This document shows positions 42,724 through 50,279 of a DNA stretch of 64,000 nucleotides, one piece after another (positions within the stretch are counted from its first letter, which is position 1; the number at the start of each line of letters is the position of its first letter). A program made the position numbers and the translations under genes. Below the pieces are notes generated by a model that ran no database searches, was not told the DNA's origin, and saw nothing but the letters and a program-made list of their open reading frames with translations. The DNA lies in NCBI RefSeq assembly GCF_037646345.1, contig NZ_JBBEWR010000001.1, forward strand, positions 62,001 to 126,000, written 5' to 3'. The stretch is from Ascidiimonas aurantiaca (GTDB lineage Bacteria; Bacteroidota; Bacteroidia; Flavobacteriales; Flavobacteriaceae).

Positions 42724-44979
42724 TTGAAAAATTTCTTCATTTCAATAGTTTTTTTTGCTAGCTGTTTTATGGTTAGAGGACAGGAAAAAGATCCCTCTAT
42801 TAAAGACAGCCTATACCTCTTTTTTGCTAAATCTGAAAAGCTTAGAGAAAAATATCAATATACGGCATCTTCCGAAAGTGCCATAGAAGTTATTCGTCTT
42901 GCCAGACAAATAAATGATTTTTACTATTTGAGTCTGGGGCATAATTTAATAGGAATAAACTACGAATCGTTAGGAGCTTTCAATGAAGCGGAGAAAAATT
43001 ACAATAGAGCCCTGGATTATGCCCGGCTTATAAATAATGATACATTAATTGGCCGAGCATATAATAATCTTGGTAATATTTATTTTGTTCGTGATCGTAA
43101 TCTGGAAAAGAGTAATAGTTTTTATTTTAAATCCCGATCGGTTGCTATACGACAAAAAGATACCGCAGAAATATTAATCCCTACTCTTAATCTGGCATGG
43201 AATTATCTGGAAGTAAATGATCCTGACAATGCTTTAAATTACTTAAGAGAGGCCGACACCTACTTTACTTCTTATAACAACCCGGCTTCTTGTCTTTTTA
43301 TGGGACTTCTATACGGCAATTACTATACACAACAGGGTAATTATAATGAGGCCGTTAAAAAGTATGATGAGTCATTGCGGCAGTCGGTAAACAGCACTGC
43401 ATTTAATGAAATAGCAGATGTGTACCTGGCAAAATCAAAAGCATTGGAGTCTTTGGGTTACGACTCAGAAGCTGCTAATGCGCGTAATTCACACAAAGTT
43501 TATAAAAGTAAAGTACACCCGGGATTTTCTATAGGTACTATAGATGATATGGCAGATATAGAAATGGCCTTATCTCAAACAGAAGCCATAGATACCATAA
43601 GTGAAGAACTGGCATCTCTTGAATCGATACCATCAGGGAGTGAAGAGAAAAGTTTCTTTTCCCGAAACCTACATTGGTTTCTATATCCGTTTCTCATATT
43701 GTTATTTACAGGTATCCTTTTATTTATTATTTACCGTAATCGTAAATCTGAAATGAAACTTACCGAATTATTAAATACCCGAAACGAGCACCTGGAAGCT
43801 GCTAAAGAAGAAGCAGAAAAGTTATCTCGACTCAAGTCTCAGTTTATTTCTACCGTAAGCCATGAATTACGTACTCCTTTATACGGTGTGGTAGGACTTA
43901 CCTCTTTATTACTGGAAGAGAACAATTTGTCTTCTCAGGAGAACCAATATCTCAAATCACTTAAGTTTTCAGGAGATTATTTACTAAATCTGATTAATGA
44001 TATACTCAACCTAAGCAAAATAGAATCCAACAAGGTCTCCTTTGAGAAAACACCTTTTAACATACGGGAGCTGGTAGAAGATGTTATTAGTTCATTCAGG
44101 TTCCAGTTGGATCAAAAGAACAACAAAATACATTTATATATTGATAAGAAGGTGCCTTCCCACCTAAAAGGGGATGGGGTGCCACTTTCTCAGGTACTTA
44201 TCAATCTTATTGGAAATGCCGTGAAATTTACTTCGTACGGCAATATATGGGTCTTTCTGAAACTGATCTCTCTTGAAGATGATGTGGCATCTATAAACTT
44301 CATAGTCAAAGATGATGGCCCTGGCATACCTAAAGAAAAACACACTGAAATTTTTGAAAACTTCTCTCAGTTAGATCGGGAAAACAACCATTATCAGGGT
44401 ACCGGTTTAGGGCTTGCCATTGTCAAGAAGCTTATAGATCTTATGGAAGGCGATATCAAACTTACCAGTGCCGAAGGCGAAGGTGCTGCCTTTAGTTTTA
44501 CACTCAAATTTGAGGTGCTTGAAGAAACCAATGAAAGTATAGAAACAGGTAAGTTTGACAAAGATATTCTCAGAGAAAATATATTTGGAAAAGGTTATAA
44601 AGTCCTTATTGTTGAAGATAATAAAATTAACCAGATTGTCACAAAAAATATACTTTTACGGGAGAATTTTGAATGCGAGGTAGTAGATAATGGCCTCACT
44701 GCTATTGAGTACGCTAAAAATGAGAAGTACGATCTAATTCTCATGGATCTTAATATGCCGCTTATGAGTGGTATTGAGGCCTCTACCAAGATACGGGAAT
44801 TTGATAAAACAACTCCTATTGTAGCACTTACGGCCGTTGAGATTGAAGATGTAAAAGAAGATATTGCAAAAGCAGGCATTAATGATATTATTAATAAGCC
44901 ATTTGACAAGAGTGAGTTCTACAAAATAATTCTTCGTAACATCAGTAACAATAAAAATAAAGAAACGGTTTCAAAGTAA
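42724..44979 (+). CDS. TPR hybrid sensor histidine kinase/response regulator B
   Basis: A 751-residue paralogue of the preceding gene with the same layout: signal peptide (about 1-20, ending MVRGQ), periplasmic TPR repeats (about 35-240), transmembrane helix near 320-340, HisKA with STVSHELRTPLYG (His380), ATPase domain with QVLINLIGNAVKFT and GTGLGLAIVKKL, and receiver with VLIVEDNKINQ and LILMDLNMP (Asp675). Kinase and receiver parts are close to copy A; the periplasmic parts have diverged, suggesting different stimuli. It too begins with TTG. The 180-base gap before it holds nothing else. Confidence 0.9.
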   Translation: MKNFFISIVFFASCFMVRGQEKDPSIKDSLYLFFAKSEKLREKYQYTASSESAIEVIRLARQINDFYYLSLGHNLIGINYESLGAFNEAEKNYNRALDYARLINNDTLIGRAYNNLGNIYFVRDRNLEKSNSFYFKSRSVAIRQKDTAEILIPTLNLAWNYLEVNDPDNALNYLREADTYFTSYNNPASCLFMGLLYGNYYTQQGNYNEAVKKYDESLRQSVNSTAFNEIADVYLAKSKALESLGYDSEAANARNSHKVYKSKVHPGFSIGTIDDMADIEMALSQTEAIDTISEELASLESIPSGSEEKSFFSRNLHWFLYPFLILLFTGILLFIIYRNRKSEMKLTELLNTRNEHLEAAKEEAEKLSRLKSQFISTVSHELRTPLYGVVGLTSLLLEENNLSSQENQYLKSLKFSGDYLLNLINDILNLSKIESNKVSFEKTPFNIRELVEDVISSFRFQLDQKNNKIHLYIDKKVPSHLKGDGVPLSQVLINLIGNAVKFTSYGNIWVFLKLISLEDDVASINFIVKDDGPGIPKEKHTEIFENFSQLDRENNHYQGTGLGLAIVKKLIDLMEGDIKLTSAEGEGAAFSFTLKFEVLEETNESIETGKFDKDILRENIFGKGYKVLIVEDNKINQIVTKNILLRENFECEVVDNGLTAIEYAKNEKYDLILMDLNMPLMSGIEASTKIREFDKTTPIVALTAVEIEDVKEDIAKAGINDIINKPFDKSEFYKIILRNISNNKNKETVSK

Positions 44980-45089
44980 GGCAGAACGCGCCAGGAGGCT
45001 TTTACCTTCAAGCATATTTATAGTGCATAATACGTTTAGTAGTATTGTAAACATATTGCTTTTTACCCATGTACTGATTAAAATGTAAA

Positions 45090-46115
45090 CTATTTTCGGG
45101 TAAAATCACATACAATGTAACTTATTAGTTTGCCGATCATGGATAACTGAAGCTCACTGTTGGGGTCTGGTGCTGCTTCACAGACATGAAGATATTTTAC
45201 ATTTTTATTCTTACCCAAAGTGTACACCATATGTCTGGTTTGTTCCAGAGTAAGTCCGGAAGGGCTCATGGCGCTGCTGGGTACATTTTGAATAACATCA
45301 CAATCTACTTCGATACCAAAATAATTTTTAGCTATAAAATCCTGTATGATATTTATCTGATAAGGGATCCCTTTTGTGCGCTTAACTTCCAATTCCTCAT
45401 AACTGGTGTAGCGAATATTATCTTTTTCCTTTTCAATAACATCAAAAACAGCTTTAGAGGTATAGCTTTCGTGCAATCCGAAGATAAAATATTTTTTCAA
45501 GAAACCTTCATAATATGCATAAGAGAAACCATTACCGCTATGTCGCCCTTCACGCGGCCTGAAATCTGTATGCGCATCGAGATTGAGTACATTCAGGGGT
45601 TGGTTAAGAGCCAGTGCACATCCTTTTATAATACCATAACTGTTATTGTGTCCTCCCCCAATAATTACAGGTATCTTTCCGGCTTGTACAATAATATGAA
45701 CCAGGTAGGTAACCTGTTTATCTATTTCCTGGGTAATTTCCCGGGCATATTGTATGTAATCCTGTTGTGCTTTCTCCATTTGTTCCAACTGCTCCAGTTC
45801 CTTCTGAAAATCGAGATAGCCTAATAAAAATAGTTTATTACCCTTGTTAAGATCGTTATGCTGAACATTAAGAAGGGTTCGCATAGTGGCTTCCCAGGCA
45901 AAGCGGGCACCTTTTTTTCCAAAGTTACCAATTACTCCTGCATCTTCCGGAATTCCAAGGATAACATATTTCGTTTTAGAAGCCAATAACTGGTCTTCAA
46001 TTGAAGATTGAGTGTTAAAAAGGGATATTTTTTCACCGAGTTTTAACTCTCCTTTTCTTACCCTTATATACGCGGCAATGTCTTTTCTGGTGTACGTTTT
46101 AAGGCGATTTTGCAT
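45090..46115 (-). CDS. hutG: Arginase-family hydrolase, probable formimidoylglutamase
   Basis: A 341-residue ureohydrolase-fold enzyme. The Mn-binding motifs are all present: GGGHNNSYG (His), LNLDAHTDFR (DAHTD) and EVDCDV (DxD), followed by SAMSPSGLT. The neighbouring imidazolonepropionase gene (hutI, also minus strand) makes formimidoylglutamase (release of formamide from N-formimidoyl-glutamate) the best call, but agmatinase/arginase activity cannot be excluded and hutH/hutU are not in the window. The plus-strand gene between it and hutI shows that they are not a simple operon. Confidence 0.75.
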   Translation of the reverse strand: MQNRLKTYTRKDIAAYIRVRKGELKLGEKISLFNTQSSIEDQLLASKTKYVILGIPEDAGVIGNFGKKGARFAWEATMRTLLNVQHNDLNKGNKLFLLGYLDFQKELEQLEQMEKAQQDYIQYAREITQEIDKQVTYLVHIIVQAGKIPVIIGGGHNNSYGIIKGCALALNQPLNVLNLDAHTDFRPREGRHSGNGFSYAYYEGFLKKYFIFGLHESYTSKAVFDVIEKEKDNIRYTSYEELEVKRTKGIPYQINIIQDFIAKNYFGIEVDCDVIQNVPSSAMSPSGLTLEQTRHMVYTLGKNKNVKYLHVCEAAPDPNSELQLSMIGKLISYIVCDFTRK

Positions 46116-46232
46116 AGATACTTAACAATTATGCATTTAAAAAAAAATACCTTTGTAAATCTAAAAAACTAATTTTAACCGTATATACTCTGAACGCATA
46201 AATTTTATAGCGCTGAACTAAATAAATTTATT

Positions 46233-47123
46233 ATGACTGAAACTAAAAACAACAATGGATTAAAAGTAGTTGCGGTATTACTCGGTGTAGTACTGGCCGG
46301 AACTCTGTTCTATACAGCAAGTCTCTATAAAGACAAAAAAGAGACCACTGCACGTTTAACAGATGAAAAAAACTTTGTTATTGAAGACCTTAATAACCTT
46401 AAAGCAGACTATGACCGTGCCATTGAGGAAAGCGAAACCACTAATCAAGAGCTTTTAGAAGCCAGAAACCGAATTGGACAATATATTGACTCGGTTAAAA
46501 CTATGAAAGCTGATATTTCTGCCCTTTACCGATACAGAAAGCAGGTAAGACTTTTGGAAAAAGAGCGCGAGTTTCTAATGGCTCAAAACGATTCTCTTAG
46601 AAAATCAAATACATTAATTGCCATGGAGCGTGACAGTACCATGGTAGCACTTCAAAATCAGACTATTGTATCTGATTCACTGGTAGAACAAAACACACAA
46701 TTGGCAAAAGTGGTAGAACTGGGAGCAGCATTGAGCTTATCAAAGTTCTCTATTGATGCGGTACGTGAAAGATCTAGCGGAAAACTGGTCTCTACCTCCA
46801 GAGCGGGTCGTGCTGATAAAATAAAAATATGCTATACTGTGGCCGGCAACAAAATTGCGCTTAGCGGAGATCGTCAGTTCTTCATTCAGGTGAAAGACCC
46901 GGCAGGAAACATACTAGGTGAAAATGGCGTTGCTACCAAAGAAGAAGACGGTACTTCAGTTACTTATAGTAAGGTTTCCAATTTTTTCTATGAAAACTCT
47001 TCTTTAGACGTATGTGACTACGTGAATAAATCAGGTGACAGCTTTGCCAAAGGTACCTATGAAGTTAGGGTTTATGATGCAAAACTCAATGAGTTAAGTA
47101 ATTCTACTTTTATATTGAAATAA
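46233..47123 (+). CDS. Single-pass membrane protein with a coiled coil
   Basis: A 296-residue protein of unknown function. One transmembrane segment at about 9-27, then a long coiled coil (about 35-155, rich in Glu/Leu/Lys/Arg heptads) and a beta-rich C-terminal domain (about 165-296, e.g. KIKICYTVAGNKIALSGDRQFFIQV). This layout, anchor plus coiled coil plus small extracytoplasmic domain, is common in flavobacterial envelope proteins. It lies between hutG-like and hutI on the opposite strand and has its own terminator. Confidence 0.8.
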   Translation: MTETKNNNGLKVVAVLLGVVLAGTLFYTASLYKDKKETTARLTDEKNFVIEDLNNLKADYDRAIEESETTNQELLEARNRIGQYIDSVKTMKADISALYRYRKQVRLLEKEREFLMAQNDSLRKSNTLIAMERDSTMVALQNQTIVSDSLVEQNTQLAKVVELGAALSLSKFSIDAVRERSSGKLVSTSRAGRADKIKICYTVAGNKIALSGDRQFFIQVKDPAGNILGENGVATKEEDGTSVTYSKVSNFFYENSSLDVCDYVNKSGDSFAKGTYEVRVYDAKLNELSNSTFILK

Positions 47124-47143
47124 AGCTCACCATATTAATTTTG

Positions 47144-47170
47144 AAACGCCCTTTTCAGGGCGTTTTTTTT
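47144..47170 (+). terminator. Terminator after the coiled-coil protein gene
   Basis: AACGCCC-TTTTCA-GGGCGTT: 7-bp stem with a T run; because A bases flank the left arm it may also serve hutI on the minus strand. Confidence 0.85.
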
Positions 47171-48407
47171 ATACGGGCTTTCCGTTAAGTATCATTTTTT
47201 CAACCGGATTGCTCCCAAATGCATATGGAATGTGTGCAAGCCCTGGTATTTTTTTAGTGATTATAATATTAGCTTTTTTTCCTTTGGTAATACTACCGTG
47301 TGTAGCATGCAGCCCCATGGCATACGCTCCATTAATGGTAGCTGCGTTAATAGCTTCTTCAGGGGTCATTTTCATTTTTATACAAGCCAGGGCTACTACC
47401 AGGTTCATGTTACCCGAAGGGGAAGATCCGGGATTGAGGTCAGAAGCCAGTGCCAAAGGAATATCTCTTTCCAAAAGCCTTCTGGCGGGGGTATAGGGTA
47501 TTCCTAAAAAAAAAGAGCATCCGGGCAGGGCTACCGGCATGGTAGAGGAGTTTTCTAAGGCGGCAAGATCATCATCGTTAATAAGCTCCAAATGATCTAC
47601 CGTTAGAGCAGAATGCTTTACCGCAGAAGCGACCCCGCCCAAAATTGTAAACTGGTTTACATGTATTTTTGGTAGTAAACCATAGTGTGCTGAAGCCTCT
47701 AGCAGGCGTTCTGTATCTTTTACTGAAAAATACCCTTTTTCACAAAAAATATCTACATAATCAGCCAGATTTTCTTCTGCAACCAAAGGAAGCATTTCGT
47801 TAATAACAACATCGAGATATCGGGAAGAAGACCCGTTATACTTTTCGGGAATAGCATGCGCTCCCAGAAAAGTACACTTCACGGTAACAGGATGGTGTTT
47901 TTTGAGTCGTTGTATTACCCGAAGCATTTTTAGTTCACTTTCCGTGGTTAGTCCGTAACCGCTTTTTATCTCAATAGCCCCTGTACCTAAAGTACATATT
48001 TCATGAAGCCTGGGCAGAGATTCCTGGTACAACACTTCTTCTGGGGTTTCTCTCAGTTTTTTGGCAGAATTAAGAATACCACCTCCTTTGGCTGCTATTT
48101 CCTCGTAAGAGAGCCCTTTTATACGGTTTACAAATTCAGTTTCCCGGTTACCGGCATATACCAGGTGTGAATGGCTGTCACACCAGGCTGGTAATACAAT
48201 ACTCCCTTTACAATCTATAACTTCTGTGTTTTTGTCGGGAACCGGACAGTGAGCCATCGGACCGTATTCTTTAATAACATCGTTCTCTACAGAGAGAAAA
48301 GCATTTTCTAAAACAGGGAGTGTCCCCATTTCCTTTCCTTTTAAAAAAAGGATAGTTTCTTCACGCACCTGCGCTAATTCGCGTATATTGGTTAAGAGCA
48401 ATTTCAT
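47169..48407 (-). CDS. hutI: Imidazolonepropionase
   Basis: Amidohydrolase opening 4-imidazolone-5-propionate in histidine degradation. The 412-residue protein has the metal-binding CDSHSHLVYAG (HxH), the substrate region GNRETEF, IKSGYGLTTESELKMLRVI, a metal His in KIHVNQFT, VDHLEL and the catalytic Asp region ASDLNPGSSPSGNMN. All match HutI. The nearby hutG-like gene is consistent with a partial histidine-utilisation cluster. Confidence 0.96.
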   Translation of the reverse strand: MKLLLTNIRELAQVREETILFLKGKEMGTLPVLENAFLSVENDVIKEYGPMAHCPVPDKNTEVIDCKGSIVLPAWCDSHSHLVYAGNRETEFVNRIKGLSYEEIAAKGGGILNSAKKLRETPEEVLYQESLPRLHEICTLGTGAIEIKSGYGLTTESELKMLRVIQRLKKHHPVTVKCTFLGAHAIPEKYNGSSSRYLDVVINEMLPLVAEENLADYVDIFCEKGYFSVKDTERLLEASAHYGLLPKIHVNQFTILGGVASAVKHSALTVDHLELINDDDLAALENSSTMPVALPGCSFFLGIPYTPARRLLERDIPLALASDLNPGSSPSGNMNLVVALACIKMKMTPEEAINAATINGAYAMGLHATHGSITKGKKANIIITKKIPGLAHIPYAFGSNPVEKMILNGKPV

Positions 48408-48440
48408 TTTGTAACTGTAAAAGTAATGAAAACCAGATAT

Positions 48441-48469
48441 AAAAAACGCCGGAAAATTTCCGGCGTTTT
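48441..48469 (-). terminator. Intrinsic terminator after fumC
   Basis: CGCCGGAA pairs with TTCCGGCG around a 3-base loop; on the minus strand it is followed by TTTTTT. Confidence 0.88.
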
Positions 48470-48483
48470 CTATGGTTGTTACT

Positions 48484-49881
48484 TTATTTAAGTGTGCCTA
48501 CCATATCTGCGGGTCGTACCCATTCATCAAATTGTTCTTCGGTAAGGTGGCCTAATCGTACGGCTTCTTCTTTTAGTGTGGTACCATTGGCATGGGCTGC
48601 GTTTGCTATTTCGGCAGCTTTGTAATACCCTATTTTAGTATTAAGTGCAGTAACCAGCATAAGACTGCTTGATACCAACTGCTCTATTCTTTTTAGATTA
48701 GGTTCGATACCTTTTGCGCAGTGTTCTTCAAAACTTACACAGGCATCGCCTAGTAGCCTTGCAGATTCCAGGAGGTTCACAGCCATCATTGGTTTAAAGA
48801 CATTAAGTTCGTAATGTCCCTGAGTGCCTCCCACCGTAATTGCCACATCATTACCCATTACCTGGGCACAAACCATAGTAAGGGCCTCGCATTGAGTGGG
48901 GTTTACTTTCCCGGGCATAATAGAACTTCCCGGTTCGTTAGCAGGAATTAAAAGTTCTCCTATCCCGCTTCTGGGGCCGGAGGCCATCATCCTGATATCA
49001 TTAGCAATCTTATTGAGCGAAACGGCCAGTTGTTTTAAGGCCCCGTGCGTTTCTACCAGGGCATCATGAGCAGCAAGGGCTTCAAACTTATTGTCTGCTG
49101 TTTTAAAAGGCAATTCTGTAAAGCGTGCAATAAATTCTGCCACCCGCTTGGCATATCCTTTGGGTGTATTTATACCTGTTCCTACGGCTGTACCGCCCAG
49201 GGCAAGCTCAGATAAATGCTCCAGGGTATTATTAAGCGCGGTGAGGCCATGGTCAAGTTGTGATACGTACCCTGAAAACTCCTGTCCCAGAGTGAGCGGG
49301 GTAGCATCCATAAGGTGTGTTCTTCCAATTTTAACAATATTCCGAAAACTTTCAGATTTCTGTCGTAAAGTATCTCGTAGCCGGGTTATTCCGGGAATGG
49401 TATTTTCAACGATCATTTTATAAGCTGCAATGTGCATGGCAGTTGGAAATGTATCGTTAGACGATTGTGATTTATTCACATCATCATTAGGCTGTAAGGC
49501 TTTGTCACCCTCTCCTATAGTATGCCCTGCTAGTTCGTGACCTCTGTTGGCAATTACTTCATTAACATTCATGTTACTTTGTGTTCCCGAACCAGTTTGC
49601 CAGACAACCAGAGGAAACTGGTCATCGTGCTTTCCTTCGAGTATCTCATCACAGGCCTTAGCAATTAGATCTCTTTTTTCAATAGGCAATGCACCCAATT
49701 CACAGTTGGTATAAGCCGCAGCTTTTTTTAAATATGCAAATGCGTAAATTATCTCCAGAGGCATAGAACCGGGAGCTCCTATTTTAAAATTATTTCTTGA
49801 ACGTTCTGTCTGGGCACCCCACAGTTTATGGGCAGGGACTTTTACTTCACCCATAGTGTCTTTTTCTATTCTGTATTCCAT
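48484..49881 (-). CDS. fumC: Class II fumarate hydratase
   Basis: TCA-cycle enzyme interconverting fumarate and malate, iron-independent. The 465-residue protein has the superfamily signature GSSIMPGKVNPTQ (about residue 315-327, catalytic Ser loop), WQTGSGTQSNMNVNEVIANR, SSNDTFPTAMHIAA and GRTHLMDATPLTLGQEFSGY (catalytic His). Length and motifs are normal for FumC. It is monocistronic, with a terminator at 48441. Confidence 0.97.
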   Translation of the reverse strand: MEYRIEKDTMGEVKVPAHKLWGAQTERSRNNFKIGAPGSMPLEIIYAFAYLKKAAAYTNCELGALPIEKRDLIAKACDEILEGKHDDQFPLVVWQTGSGTQSNMNVNEVIANRGHELAGHTIGEGDKALQPNDDVNKSQSSNDTFPTAMHIAAYKMIVENTIPGITRLRDTLRQKSESFRNIVKIGRTHLMDATPLTLGQEFSGYVSQLDHGLTALNNTLEHLSELALGGTAVGTGINTPKGYAKRVAEFIARFTELPFKTADNKFEALAAHDALVETHGALKQLAVSLNKIANDIRMMASGPRSGIGELLIPANEPGSSIMPGKVNPTQCEALTMVCAQVMGNDVAITVGGTQGHYELNVFKPMMAVNLLESARLLGDACVSFEEHCAKGIEPNLKRIEQLVSSSLMLVTALNTKIGYYKAAEIANAAHANGTTLKEEAVRLGHLTEEQFDEWVRPADMVGTLK

Positions 49882-50042
49882 AATGATCTCAACAATTAAT
49901 AAGCGCGTACAAATTTACTGTTTTACACATTAACGCGATCATTTTGAATGTGCTTTTTTAAACAGGGTACTTTTCTAAAAAATCAGGAAAGCTCTACGTA
50001 TATAAAATTTGAAAGTATCTATGAAAAATGGATTTTATGCGG

Positions 50043-50050
50043 TATCTTTG
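50043..50050 (+). promoter_or_regulatory. -7 promoter box for the 57-residue membrane protein
   Basis: TATCTTTG, full match to TAnnTTTG, 29 bases before the ATG at 50079. Confidence 0.55.
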
Positions 50051-50078
50051 AAATTGAATTCGAAAACTTCCGGAAATT

Positions 50079-50252
50079 ATGTTTGAATTTGATCAGTATT
50101 TAGGTTTCTTGTCTTTCCTCACCATTTTGACCATTGGTTTTTGGTTAATGATCTTTTTATTAACCTTTATGATCCCTTATTGGTTAGGTGGTGCTTTGAT
50201 GGAAATGCTCAAGGAGCGCAGAGAAGCCAAAAGAGCTGCAATGAATGAATAA
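50079..50252 (+). CDS. 57-residue single-pass membrane protein
   Basis: A small gene below usual length cut-offs. The protein opens MFEFDQYLGFLSF, has a long hydrophobic stretch (about residues 8-43, one long or two short helices) and a charged tail EMLKERREAKRAAMNE. A perfect -7 box lies 29 bases upstream and a strong terminator begins at its stop codon, so it is a complete transcription unit. Function unknown. Confidence 0.72.
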   Translation: MFEFDQYLGFLSFLTILTIGFWLMIFLLTFMIPYWLGGALMEMLKERREAKRAAMNE

Positions 50253-50279
50253 AAAAGAAGCCCGAGGGCTTCTTTTTTT
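50252..50279. terminator. Bidirectional terminator between the small membrane protein and the receptor gene
   Basis: AAAAGAAGCC and GGCTTCTTTT pair around a 4-base loop (CGAG); the right side continues with T. The minus-strand receptor gene's stop lies inside the T run. Confidence 0.85.

Noticed and set aside
45186..45824. 212-codon plus-strand reading frame opposite the arginase-family gene
   Set aside because: The minus-strand protein has all Mn-binding motifs; the plus frame is low-complexity hydrophobic translation of its antisense strand.
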